DNA from: CAZXLT01 sp964641545
Lineage (GTDB): Bacteria > Patescibacteriota > Saccharimonadia > Saccharimonadales > AWTP1-31
NCBI GenBank assembly: GCA_964641545.1
Contig: CAZXLT010000003.1
Coordinates: 1 to 64,000 of the forward strand
Reading direction: 5' to 3'
DNA length: 64,000 nt
This document shows, piece after piece, positions 1 to 8,465 of this stretch. Under the pieces are notes generated by a model, which did not search any database, was not told the DNA's origin, and saw only the letters and a list, made by a program, of their open reading frames with translations. The stretch's first letter is position 1. The number at the start of each line of letters is the position of its first letter. A program made the translations under genes and the position numbers.

Positions 1-151
1 TCTCGTCGTAATTAATCTTCTTGTTTACGTCGCTTGGAAGCTTCTTTGCCAAAACTGCAGTAATAGCAGCAGTCAGGGTGGTTTTACCGTGGTCGACGTG
101 ACCCATAGTACCAACGTTTACGTGTGGCTTGCTTCTGTCAAAATCTGCCAT
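1..151 (-). CDS. tuf: Elongation factor Tu, N-terminal part (cut by window start)
   Basis: Only the first 50 codons are inside the window; the rest lies before position 1. They contain the conserved EF-Tu start with the P-loop GHVDHGKT at about residues 17-24, followed by TLTAAIT. EF-Tu is the GTPase that delivers aminoacyl-tRNA to the ribosome. The ATG at 149-151 is preceded by AGGAG about 10 nt upstream. The gene is last in the str-like cluster (rpsL-rpsG-fusA-tuf) but has its own promoter at 260-288. Identification is firm; nothing can be said about the C-terminal domains. Confidence 0.96.
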   Translation of the reverse strand, partial: MADFDRSKPHVNVGTMGHVDHGKTTLTAAITAVLAKKLPSDVNKKINYDE

Positions 152-259
152 ATGTATATGACTCCTGTTTAATTTATAAAGGGTTTATGAATTATTTTGC
201 TACCGCGATCCATAATTACTTGTAAAACAAGCAATAGCCCTCTCGCGAGTTACGGATCT

Positions 260-288
260 ATAGTATCTAATCAAGTAGTGTTTGTAAA
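260..288 (-). promoter_or_regulatory. Promoter of tuf
   Basis: On the minus strand TTTACA (283-288) and TACTAT (260-265) are separated by exactly 17 nt. Transcription would begin near 253, giving a leader of about 100 nt before the tuf ATG. The leader holds a stem-loop (215-222 with 228-235, ATTGCTTG/CAAGTAAT). Unlike most promoters in this window it makes a real 5' leader, and the gene has a Shine-Dalgarno AGGAG. Confidence 0.6.
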
Positions 289-359
289 GAGTTGGCTATA
301 TGGCTAGTCTTCGGGAAGTCGAATTGGTTTTATAGTAACTTCGTACTCCATGCCACAAG

Positions 360-578
360 TCATGCCCCCAGAAATAGGTCGGTGTAGCCCCTGCATCTCC
401 CGTGAACGCCAACATAAACAGCTCCAGAATCATCTGGGAGTACCTTAAGACCGGCACTGTATTCATCAACTGTTTCGCAAACTTTATCGTAGGTATTTTT
501 GTCTGGAAAGCATACTCCCAAGCACGATGGAACAATAGTTTCTTGTGTCGAGTATCTAATTTTTAGCCCGTCGGACAT
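360..578 (-). CDS. Small hypothetical protein between fusA and tuf (72 aa)
   Basis: I do not recognise this 72-residue product. It starts with ATG 8 nt after the fusA stop, on the same strand, and ends before the tuf promoter. It has four cysteines (two in SCLGVC) and no membrane segment. No clear Shine-Dalgarno sequence precedes the ATG, so translation would depend on coupling to fusA. It may be a true small gene of the cluster or a chance ORF. If it is not real, 289-586 is otherwise empty apart from the end of fusA. Confidence 0.35.
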   Translation of the reverse strand: MSDGLKIRYSTQETIVPSCLGVCFPDKNTYDKVCETVDEYSAGLKVLPDDSGAVYVGVHGRCRGYTDLFLGA

Positions 579-586
579 TGCAATGG

Positions 587-2674
587 CTACTTTGCGTTTT
601 TGGCGATGATTGCTTCGGCTACGTTGTTTGGAACATCTGCATAATGGTCCAGTTCCATGCTGGAGCTGGCGCGTCCCTGTGTAGTTGAACGTAGGTTGGT
701 AGTGTAACCAAACATTTCACCAAGTGGTACAAACGCAGTGATTTCCTTAACACCAGAGCTGAGGTCTTCCATAGATTCAATACGGCCGCGCTTGCTGTTT
801 AGGTCACCAATAACGTCACCCATGAACTCTTCTGGGGTTACGACAACAACCTTCATGATTGGCTCTAATATGACCGGGGAAGCTTTTTTAACACCGTCTT
901 GCAGTGCCATGCTGCCGGCGATTTTGAAGGCCATTTCGCTGGAGTCGACATCATGGTAGCTTCCGTCATACAGCTCGGCTTTGATGTCTACAACCGGGTA
1001 GCCAGCCATAACGCCATTGCTCATGGCTTCTTTGACACCTTCTTCAACAGGTTTGATGTATTCGCTTGGGACTACACCGCCCTTGATAGAGTTAATAAAC
1101 TCAAAGCCCTTGCCGGCTTCGTTTTGACTGAGGCGTAACCATACATGACCGTACTGACCGCGTCCACCCGACTGGCGTACAAACTTACCTTCAATTTCGA
1201 CACCGTCTTTGCGAATTGTCTCGCGATACGCAACTTGTGGCTGACCAATGTTAGCTTCGACATTAAACTCGCGCTTCATGCGATCCACTAAGATTTCGAG
1301 GTGAAGCTCACCCATACCGCTAATAATAGTTTGCGCTGTTTCGTCATCAACCTTAATACGGAATGTAGGATCTTCCTCCGCCAGACGCTGTAATGCCAAG
1401 CTCATTTTTTCTTGGTCAGCCTTAGTCTTGGGCTCAATAGCAATGCTGACGGGTGGCTCCGGGAATGTAATGCTTTCTAGTACAATTGGATTGTTAGCGT
1501 CACACAGCGTATTGCCTGTTGTTGTGCCTTTGAGCCCTACAATTGCAGCAATATCGCCTGCGTCGACTTCTTCAACATCCTCACGCTTATCGGCTTGCAT
1601 GCGGACAATTCGTCCAACACGTTCTTTTTCGCCAGTTGAGCTATTAAGAATGTAGCTTCCCGCTTTTAATGTTCCTGAGTAGACGCGGAAATAAGCGAGT
1701 TTACCCACAAACGGATCTGTCGCAATCTTAAATGCCAGACCTGCAAAAGGCGCAGCTACTTCTGGCTTGCGTTCGATTTCGTCGCCGCTCTTTGGGTGCG
1801 TTCCCCATGTTGACCCACGATCAACAGGGCTTGGAAGTAGTTCGACTACGAGGTCAAGTACTTTCTCGACAATCACACCACGACCATCACCGCCCGTTAC
1901 GGCAAAGAAGTTACCAGACAGAATTGCAGAACGAATAGCCTGCTTAATTTCGTCCTCGGATAAGCCTTCTTCGCCAACTTCAAAGTATTTCTCTAGCATA
2001 GCTTCGTCTTCAGCGACTGCGTTCTCTACCAACAGACTTCGGTATTTCTTGACCTGGTCCATCATGTCTTCTGGAATCTCGACTTCTACCAAAGATTTGT
2101 CAGTGAACTCCTTATATGTAAATGCCTTCATGCTAACAAGATCCACCACACCGTTAATACTCTGTTCGAAACCTATTGGCAGGTGGATTGGAAAAGCGCG
2201 CTTTGATAGTCGTGCATGAATTGTGTCGAGAGATTTGTAAAAATCCCCACCCGTTTGATTGATCTTGTTGATAAAACAGATACGAGGTACGTTGTATTTG
2301 TCGGCCTGGCGCCATACGGTCTCGGATTGGCTTTCTACACCCATTTTGCCATCGAATACCACGACAGCACCATCGAGTACGCGGAGTGAACGTTCGACCT
2401 CAACGGTGAAGTCAATGTGACCCGGAGTATCGATAATGTTGATCTGGTGATCTTTCCAGTAACAAGACACCGCAGCAGACACAATGGTAATACCACGCTC
2501 GCGCTCTTGGGCCATCCAGTCGGTAGTGGTTTCGCCTTCATGAACCGCGCCAATTTTGTGTTTAAGACCAGTTCGGTAGAGGATACCCTCGGTTGTCGTG
2601 GTTTTTCCTGCATCGATATGCGCGATAATACCAATGTTTCTAATCTTGTTTAGTTCGTACTTCTTTGCTGCCAC
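587..2674 (-). CDS. fusA: Translation elongation factor G with altered G4/G5 motifs
   Basis: EF-G, the GTPase that drives ribosomal translocation. The 695 aa length matches the family. The P-loop AHIDAGKT (about 18-25), switch I RERGIT and switch II DTPGH (82-86) are intact, and domains II-V follow (for example RGQYGHV in domain IV). The G4 motif, normally NKxD, reads NKIN at 136-139, confirmed on the nucleotides (codon AAT). The usual G5 segment GSAFKNKG is replaced by TGGDGRG. Start is GTG at 2674, 6-7 nt after AAGGA; an ATG is not available nearby. It is the only EF-G in the window and sits in the str-like cluster, so it should be the housekeeping factor. Identity is certain; the functional effect of the motif changes is unknown. 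Confidence 0.97.
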   Translation of the reverse strand: MAAKKYELNKIRNIGIIAHIDAGKTTTTEGILYRTGLKHKIGAVHEGETTTDWMAQERERGITIVSAAVSCYWKDHQINIIDTPGHIDFTVEVERSLRVLDGAVVVFDGKMGVESQSETVWRQADKYNVPRICFINKINQTGGDFYKSLDTIHARLSKRAFPIHLPIGFEQSINGVVDLVSMKAFTYKEFTDKSLVEVEIPEDMMDQVKKYRSLLVENAVAEDEAMLEKYFEVGEEGLSEDEIKQAIRSAILSGNFFAVTGGDGRGVIVEKVLDLVVELLPSPVDRGSTWGTHPKSGDEIERKPEVAAPFAGLAFKIATDPFVGKLAYFRVYSGTLKAGSYILNSSTGEKERVGRIVRMQADKREDVEEVDAGDIAAIVGLKGTTTGNTLCDANNPIVLESITFPEPPVSIAIEPKTKADQEKMSLALQRLAEEDPTFRIKVDDETAQTIISGMGELHLEILVDRMKREFNVEANIGQPQVAYRETIRKDGVEIEGKFVRQSGGRGQYGHVWLRLSQNEAGKGFEFINSIKGGVVPSEYIKPVEEGVKEAMSNGVMAGYPVVDIKAELYDGSYHDVDSSEMAFKIAGSMALQDGVKKASPVILEPIMKVVVVTPEEFMGDVIGDLNSKRGRIESMEDLSSGVKEITAFVPLGEMFGYTTNLRSTTQGRASSSMELDHYADVPNNVAEAIIAKNAK

Positions 2675-2752
2675 AATAGTTCCTTAATTGCTCTTGACCT
2701 TAATAATATTTTTTTGACAACTTAATAAATAAGTAGCCGTTTGCTCTCATAT

Positions 2753-2781
2753 ATTGTGCCTGATTTAAGCGTAAAAAGCAA
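2753..2781 (-). promoter_or_regulatory. Candidate promoter for fusA
   Basis: TTGCTT (2776-2781) and CACAAT (2753-2758) on the minus strand, 17 nt apart, lie in the 111-nt gap between fusA and the small gene upstream. Initiation near 2746 would give a leader of about 70 nt. The match is moderate; fusA could also be read from the rpsL/rpoB transcript. Confidence 0.35.
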
Positions 2782-2785
2782 GGTG

Positions 2786-3088
2786 TCACACATCGTAGTC
2801 GTAAGGTAGAACTGCAGCAGAACGTTTTTCGAGTCGAGTCGCCAAACAGCCTCTAAATATATTTGCTACTTGCCTGCCCCAAGCCGGGTGCACCACCCCA
2901 AAGGGTCCCATCGCCAGTACCGCAACAGTCGTAATAGTTGTTTCTCGTTCACTCATGGGCTGAACCATTGATCGCACTTCCTCCGCGCGGGACTGCAGTG
3001 TGTGCGCACGAAACGTGGCAGCCAGTCGATCTCCGACTATCATGTCTTCAACACAGCCAATACCACGATACTGATCAGGCGAGTTCAC
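2786..3088 (-). CDS. Small hypothetical protein upstream of fusA (about 100 aa)
   Basis: Unrecognised protein of about 100 residues. Two GTG codons are possible starts (3094 and 3088). I chose 3088 because GGAG then sits 6 nt upstream, while for 3094 it would abut the start. It overlaps the end of the preceding gene, which suggests translational coupling. It ends with TGA. The middle contains a mildly hydrophobic stretch (ITTVAVLAMGPFGVV) that could be a buried strand/helix rather than a membrane segment. Third of three unknown genes inserted between rpsG and fusA. Confidence 0.55.
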   Translation of the reverse strand: MNSPDQYRGIGCVEDMIVGDRLAATFRAHTLQSRAEEVRSMVQPMSERETTITTVAVLAMGPFGVVHPAWGRQVANIFRGCLATRLEKRSAAVLPYDYDV

Positions 3089-3428
3089 CGCCACCTCCGT
3101 ATTCAGGATGTCCGCATTCGATGGTATGGATACCTGAAACGATTACAGCCATGCCTCCAAGACATTCTGCACTTAAATCATAACGTTCACGCAGTGCATC
3201 GGTGTATGCCAAGAAGTGCATTTCTGCTCCGGCTTGCTGACAGATGCTTAACGACGTTAAAAACGGGATAGCTTTTTCTCCAAGAGCCTCGCGCAGTGCT
3301 TCAGCTGTCCGAGCAATTTCGCTGAGCTTTTCGTTCATAACTTCGCAACCGCCACAATCTGAGCCCGCGGAACTCCGGCCAATTTTTATCATTCGCTCCT
3401 CAGGTAACGGTTGGCTTCGGTCTGTCAT
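3075..3428 (-). CDS. Small Cys-containing hypothetical protein (117 aa)
   Basis: Unrecognised 117-residue protein. An N-terminal CGGC (about 30-33) is followed by a predicted helical stretch (KLSEIARTAEALREALGEKA) and further cysteines near the C-terminus (AEC, IEC), then a Gly-rich tail. A metal-binding or redox role is possible but is only inference. ATG at 3428 is preceded by AGGA 9 nt upstream. It lies 11 nt after the preceding gene and overlaps the next by 14-20 nt, so the three small genes look like one coupled unit within the str-like cluster. Confidence 0.6.
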   Translation of the reverse strand: MTDRSQPLPEERMIKIGRSSAGSDCGGCEVMNEKLSEIARTAEALREALGEKAIPFLTSLSICQQAGAEMHFLAYTDALRERYDLSAECLGGMAVIVSGIHTIECGHPEYGGGGELA

Positions 3429-3439
3429 AGGTATCTATC

Positions 3440-3742
3440 CTATTGTGTCGCTTGGTTAACCAAGAAATTCACGAGCGGACACTGACCAGTTAATGCGACT
3501 TGACAGCTTGTTTCACGCAAATGTTCCTGCGCTCGCGCAACAATTGACCCGTCTACGCCGTCGTAGATAGGCACTGTTTTTATGGCTGGTTCAGACGCTG
3601 AGCCGTCTATAAACGTCCCTTGAAGCTGTACATCAATTGTTCTTGCAACCACGAGAGTCCCTGGCTTAGCGCCATGAATAATAGTGTCTGCAACATAACA
3701 AGGGTGTCCGACACCTTCCATAGATGCTATTTTCAGGTTCAT
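3440..3742 (-). CDS. Small hypothetical protein after rpsG (100 aa)
   Basis: Unrecognised 100-residue protein with no membrane segment. Alternating hydrophobic residues suggest a beta-rich domain, and the C-terminal third has two cysteines (TSC and GQCP). Its ATG lies 2 nt beyond the rpsG stop codon, so translation is probably coupled to rpsG. Position within a ribosomal-protein operon hints at a link to translation, but nothing in the sequence proves it. Confidence 0.6.
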   Translation of the reverse strand: MNLKIASMEGVGHPCYVADTIIHGAKPGTLVVARTIDVQLQGTFIDGSASEPAIKTVPIYDGVDGSIVARAQEHLRETSCQVALTGQCPLVNFLVNQATQ

Positions 3743-3744
3743 GG

Positions 3745-4224
3745 CTAGAATCGTGCAAAGTGGGCAAAGGCTCGGTTAGCTTCTGCCATCTTGTGCGTAT
3801 CTTCGCGCTTTTTAACTGCAGCGCCGGCATTGTTGTAGGCGTCCACAAGTTCAGCGGCAATGCGGTCTTCCATGCTCATACCTTTACGCGCGCGAGCAGA
3901 CTGCACAAACCACATAATGGTTAGGTGGTTTTGTCGTTGACCCTTAACTTCAAAAGGAATTTGATAGTTAGCGCCACCAACACGTCGAGAACGAGTTTCA
4001 AGGTGAGGCTGAACGTTCTTAAATGCCTGTTCGAACACATCCAACGGATTATCTACCTTTAGTTTTTTTGCTGCCTTTTCCATGCCACCGTAGACTAATC
4101 GCTCAGCAAGTTGTTTTTTGCCGTCAAGCATGACGCGATTGATAACTTTCTGAACCATAGTGCTGTTGTAGATACGGTCTGGCTGTACTTCTCGTACGAG
4201 TGATTTAGTAACTTTACGAGGCAT
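3745..4224 (-). CDS. rpsG: 30S ribosomal protein S7 (uS7)
   Basis: uS7, which organises the head of the 30S subunit by binding the 3' major domain of 16S rRNA. The 159 aa length and the conserved segments are typical: the MPRK start, the LIxxVMLDGKK-like region (VINRVMLDGKKQ), VGGANYQIP, and the C-terminal KREDTHKMAEANRAFAHFRF-like end. ATG at 4222-4224 is 2 nt after the rpsL stop. The gene order rpsL-rpsG matches the str operon. Confidence 0.97.
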   Translation of the reverse strand: MPRKVTKSLVREVQPDRIYNSTMVQKVINRVMLDGKKQLAERLVYGGMEKAAKKLKVDNPLDVFEQAFKNVQPHLETRSRRVGGANYQIPFEVKGQRQNHLTIMWFVQSARARKGMSMEDRIAAELVDAYNNAGAAVKKREDTHKMAEANRAFAHFARF

Positions 4225-4226
4225 GA

Positions 4227-4640
4227 TTACTTACCATCCTTTTTGGTGCCGTACTTACTGCGACCGCGTTTACGGTCGGTAACACCTTGAAGGTCTAGGC
4301 TGCCGCGCACGATGTGATACCGCACACCGGGAAGGTCTTTTACGCGACCCCCGCGAACAAGTACGACAGCGTGTTCCTGAAGGTTGTGACCCTCACCGCC
4401 AATGTAAGCCCAGACTTCGTATCCATTGCTAAGTCGAACACGTGCAACTTTGCGAAGCGCAGAGTTCGGCTTCTTCGGAGTCTTTGTAGTTACTTTTACG
4501 CAGACACCACGCTTAAAAGGGGCTGGTTTTTCATAGTTACGGGTTTTTAGGTTGTTAGTAACGCGTTGCATTGCCGGTGACTTACTCTTGGTGGTCACTT
4601 TGACGCGTGGTTTTCGAACTAGTTGGTTAATAGTAGGCAT
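4227..4640 (-). CDS. rpsL: 30S ribosomal protein S12 (uS12)
   Basis: uS12, part of the decoding centre. The 137 aa sequence has the conserved PTINQLVRKPR start, KKPNSALRK and the GGEGHNLQEHAVVLVRGGRVKDLPGVRYH block. The two lysines whose mutation commonly gives streptomycin resistance (in PKKPNS and RVKDLPG) are both wild type. An AGGA element stands about 11 nt before the ATG. It lies 21 nt downstream of rpoC and probably shares its transcript. Confidence 0.97.
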   Translation of the reverse strand: MPTINQLVRKPRVKVTTKSKSPAMQRVTNNLKTRNYEKPAPFKRGVCVKVTTKTPKKPNSALRKVARVRLSNGYEVWAYIGGEGHNLQEHAVVLVRGGRVKDLPGVRYHIVRGSLDLQGVTDRKRGRSKYGTKKDGK

Positions 4641-4661
4641 AGATCTTGTATCCTAACAGAT

Positions 4662-7600
4662 TTACTCCTGATCGTCAACGGATTGCTCCGCTGCCTCATC
4701 AGTCATTACACCCGTTCCTACCGGAATTCGGCGTCCTAGGATTACGTTTTCTTTCAATCCATACAAACGATCGACTCGCCCACTGGTAGCTGCACTGATG
4801 AGTACACGAGTGGTGTCTTGGAAGCTGGCAGCGCTTAGGAATGAGTCGGTTGAGAGCGATGCTTTGGTGATTCCAAGCAGCAGCTGGGTGTACTTAGCAG
4901 GCTGTTTTTTGTCTGCAGTGAGTGTTTCGTTGGCTTCGATAACCGCCAACTTGCTGACAACGTCACCGATAACAAATTCGCTATCACCAGCGTCTTCAAT
5001 CTGAACACGGCTAAACATCTGTCGGACAATGATTTCAAGGTGCTTGTCGGCAATATTCTGACCCTGTGAAGCAAATATTCGAAGAATTTCATTCATTATG
5101 TAGCGCTGAGTTGCTTCAACCCCTTGCAAGCGCATCAATTCATGTAAGTTAATCGAACCGTTGGTTAGTCTTTGACCGGCAACAACAGCGTCTCCATCCT
5201 TGACAACGACCTGCTTAAAGCTTGGTATTTCGTAGCGGACAACACTGGCCTTAGCAGGGGTGATGATTACCTTTGTTTTGCTTACTTCTGCCTTGCCGGC
5301 AATTGGTGCAATCAATGGCTCCTCGCCTTCGTCGGCGCTGGCAACAACGTCTCCAATAGCAACATCACTGCCGCTAGCTATTTTTGGCGTACGACCTTTT
5401 AGTGGCAATGAGACTTGTGCGTCCTCATTGGTGTTGATTTGCACAACATACTTGTCGCTTTCTTCCCATACGTTCACAGTGCCGTCAATGTCGGCCAAGA
5501 ATGCCTGACCCTTTGGTGTGCGGACTTCAAACAACTCTTCTACACGCGGTAGACCAGTCGTGATGTCTTCACCTGCAACACCACCGGAGTGGAAGGTTTT
5601 TAGGGTTAGCTGGGTGCCCGGCTCACCGATAGACTGTGCTGCGATAACACCAATTGGGTGATCTTTCGCAACAACATTACCAGTTGCTGGGTCTATCCCG
5701 TAAGACTCTCGGCTGACACCGCGTACACTCGTACAGCTGAGTGCGCTCATGATCTTCACGCCGTCTATGGTCTCATCTTTTTCAATTGCCTCGGCTGTTT
5801 CGGGACTGATGACATGACCCTTCTTTACGTGTTTGGCAACGTTCTCTGCTGCAAAGCGACCACTGAGTCGTGAAGCGTAACTTACCCCAATTTCGTCTGC
5901 ATCCGCGCGGAAAATGGCAAACCCTGGGTCGTCACAGTCTTCGTCAATAGTGAAGACATCTTGGCTAACGTCGACAAGACGACGAGTTAAGTAACCAGAG
6001 TCAGCGGTCTTGAGTGCCGTGTCGATCATACCCTTACGTGCACCGCGAGTTGCAGTGAAGTACTCGAGTGGGTTCAAACCAAACTTGTAGTTCGAGCGAA
6101 TTGGCAGTTCAATCGGTCGTCCGGTTGCATCAGTAGTGACACCAAGCATGCCAACGGCCGTCATAACCTGACCGATGTTTCCTCGTGCACCAGAGACTAC
6201 TGCAATTGACATCGAGCTGTCCTCGTTTACGAACTGTTCACTGAGGGTTGATTGCACATTAGAAACGACGCTCTGCCAGTTTTCAACGGTTAGACGATAG
6301 CGTTCTTCATTGGTAATGAAGCCTTCTTCGAACTGGTCACTAATTTTTCCAGCTTGAACTTCACCCTGATCCAAAAGCTCGTGAAGTTGTGAAATTTCAC
6401 GAAAATCATCCATACCCATTGATAGACCTGACTTCGTTGCGTAGTGGAAACCAGTGTCTTTGAGCTGGTCGGCAATTTGGGCTGTTGTATCTTGACCATA
6501 TTTGGCATACGCCATGGCCATAACACCTGCGAGCCGTTTCTTTGTCATTGGTTCGTCCTGGTACGGAAAATCTTCTGGGAATATCTCGTTAAACAGGACG
6601 CGCCCTAACGTTGTTGCACGAACTTTACCACGGAATGGTACGCGAATTTTGCTTTGCAGCGCTATTGCACCGTGCTCGTGTGCCAACCATGCTTCTTCTA
6701 GTCCGCTAAAACCGCGTTCTTTGTTCTCTAGACCTGGTCGGTCATATGTTAGGTAATAACAGCCGAGCACAATATCTTGCTCGATGTGTAGGATTGGTGA
6801 ACCATCAGCAGGTTTTAGCAGGTTGGCGTTAGCGGCCATTATGGTGCGCGCTTCGTGCTGAGCAGCATCGCTAAGTGGAAGATGAACAGCCATTTGGTCA
6901 CCGTCAAAGTCAGCGTTAAAGCCTTTACATACTAGTGGGTGCAGCTGAATCGCTTTACCTTCTATGAGTACGGGTTGAAATGCCTGAATAGAAAGGCGGT
7001 GAAGGCTTGGTGCACGGTTTAAGAGTACATATTTGCCCTTAATGACTTCGTCGAGTGCGTCCCACACGGCTATTTCGCTAGCTTCAATCATGCGAGTTGC
7101 AGAACGAATATTGTGGGCGTGGTCGTTAGCGATAAGATGACCTATAACAAACGGCTTAAATAGTTCAAGTGCCATCATTTTTGGCAGACCACATTGGTCA
7201 ATCTTGAGTTCTGGTCCTGCAACAATAACCGAACGACCAGAGTAGTCAACTCGTTTTCCAAGCAAGTTTTGGCGAAAACGACCTTGCTTGCCCTTGAGCA
7301 TATCGCTCAAAGATTTTAGGCGTCGTCGTTGCCCAGTAGCGGCCACAGCACGTCCGGAGCGCGCGTTATTGTTGTCGATCAATGCGTCAACAGCTTCTTG
7401 CAGCATACGTTGCTCGTTGCGTCGGATAACTTCCGGTGCATTTAAATCAATCAGTTTCTTTAAACGGTTATTTCGGTTAATAACACGTCGGTACAGATCG
7501 TTCAGGTCGCTCGTAGCAAATCGTCCGCCAGTCAATTGAACCATAGGGCGAAGATCTGGAGGGATAACCGGGAGTACAGTAACACAAAGGCTTACCGGCT

Positions 7601-8465
7601 TGATACCGGCACGGTGCATGCTTTCCAGTAGTCGCAGACGTTTTGTTAATTTCTTCTTGCGCTGACCTTTTGCTTCATCAGCTTCTTTTGTCAGCTCATC
7701 GATTAGTTGTTCGAGTTCAACGGCTTCGAGCAGTTCTTTTAATGCGTCTCCACCCATGCCAACAGTAATTAAACTTCGGAGGTCGTCTGGGAGGTTTCGA
7801 TAATCAGTCTCGTTTATTAGATTCAAACGAGCCAATGATTCAAGCTGCGAACTAACTGTTTCAAACTCTTGGCTCAGCTCTTCAAGCTCTTTAGTCTGCA
7901 GTTCTGCTAATGCCTTAACATTAGCTTTCTCGTCTTTGGCCTGCTCTTCGTATCGAAGTCTAATTGCTTCTTTAGCGGCAGTAAACTCTGCCTCCTTATC
8001 TGTCAGTAATTGATCTCGTTTTGCTGTATCAACAGATGTGATGACGTAGCTGGCGAAGTATGCAATTCGTTCCAAATTTTTAACAGTCATACCAAGTACT
8101 AAGCCAATTGCGCTTGGCGTTCCACGCAAAAACCAAATGTGCGCAACAGGACTAGCCAGGCTGATGTGCCCCATGCGTTCACGGCGAACGATCGATTTAG
8201 TAACAACCTCGCCGCGCTTATCAATAGCTGCTTCACGCGAGCGTACGCCTTTGTATTTAGCGTCATGCGGGCTGACATCTTTAACTGGTCCAAAGATTCG
8301 CTCACAGAACAGGCCATCTCGTTCGGGTTTTTGTGTTCGGTAGTTGATTGTCTCTGGCTTGGTAACTTCACCATATGACCAGTCCAGAATGTCTTGCGCG
8401 CTTGCAACTGCCAATCGAACTGCATCGAAGTCAGCAATATTTGTTCCTGATGAATAGCGTCTCAT
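4662..8465 (-). CDS. rpoC: DNA-directed RNA polymerase subunit beta' lacking both zinc sites
   Basis: Largest subunit of RNA polymerase, 1267 aa. The catalytic NADFDGDQM is at 517-525 with the usual flanks, the trigger-loop block GEPGTQLTLKTFHSGG is near 948-962, and a coiled-coil-rich insert lies at about 150-280. The N-terminal zinc-binding domain, normally with four cysteines after ERIFGP, is replaced at 64-87 by SPHDAKYKGVRSREA and neighbours without any cysteine. At the second zinc site C844 and C911 remain, but the CxxC pair is S918 and S921. The start codon overlaps the rpoB stop (TAATG), so the pair is translationally coupled. Confidence 0.97.
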   Translation of the reverse strand: MRRYSSGTNIADFDAVRLAVASAQDILDWSYGEVTKPETINYRTQKPERDGLFCERIFGPVKDVSPHDAKYKGVRSREAAIDKRGEVVTKSIVRRERMGHISLASPVAHIWFLRGTPSAIGLVLGMTVKNLERIAYFASYVITSVDTAKRDQLLTDKEAEFTAAKEAIRLRYEEQAKDEKANVKALAELQTKELEELSQEFETVSSQLESLARLNLINETDYRNLPDDLRSLITVGMGGDALKELLEAVELEQLIDELTKEADEAKGQRKKKLTKRLRLLESMHRAGIKPVSLCVTVLPVIPPDLRPMVQLTGGRFATSDLNDLYRRVINRNNRLKKLIDLNAPEVIRRNEQRMLQEAVDALIDNNNARSGRAVAATGQRRRLKSLSDMLKGKQGRFRQNLLGKRVDYSGRSVIVAGPELKIDQCGLPKMMALELFKPFVIGHLIANDHAHNIRSATRMIEASEIAVWDALDEVIKGKYVLLNRAPSLHRLSIQAFQPVLIEGKAIQLHPLVCKGFNADFDGDQMAVHLPLSDAAQHEARTIMAANANLLKPADGSPILHIEQDIVLGCYYLTYDRPGLENKERGFSGLEEAWLAHEHGAIALQSKIRVPFRGKVRATTLGRVLFNEIFPEDFPYQDEPMTKKRLAGVMAMAYAKYGQDTTAQIADQLKDTGFHYATKSGLSMGMDDFREISQLHELLDQGEVQAGKISDQFEEGFITNEERYRLTVENWQSVVSNVQSTLSEQFVNEDSSMSIAVVSGARGNIGQVMTAVGMLGVTTDATGRPIELPIRSNYKFGLNPLEYFTATRGARKGMIDTALKTADSGYLTRRLVDVSQDVFTIDEDCDDPGFAIFRADADEIGVSYASRLSGRFAAENVAKHVKKGHVISPETAEAIEKDETIDGVKIMSALSCTSVRGVSRESYGIDPATGNVVAKDHPIGVIAAQSIGEPGTQLTLKTFHSGGVAGEDITTGLPRVEELFEVRTPKGQAFLADIDGTVNVWEESDKYVVQINTNEDAQVSLPLKGRTPKIASGSDVAIGDVVASADEGEEPLIAPIAGKAEVSKTKVIITPAKASVVRYEIPSFKQVVVKDGDAVVAGQRLTNGSINLHELMRLQGVEATQRYIMNEILRIFASQGQNIADKHLEIIVRQMFSRVQIEDAGDSEFVIGDVVSKLAVIEANETLTADKKQPAKYTQLLLGITKASLSTDSFLSAASFQDTTRVLISAATSGRVDRLYGLKENVILGRRIPVGTGVMTDEAAEQSVDDQE

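Noticed and set aside
289..578. Second overlapping ORF at 296-535
   Set aside because: Composition and lack of start signals mark it as a shadow frame; only the 360-578 frame is kept, at low confidence.
1767..2219. 150-codon plus-strand ORF inside fusA
   Set aside because: Antisense shadow of a conserved gene, Ser/Arg-rich composition, no family features.
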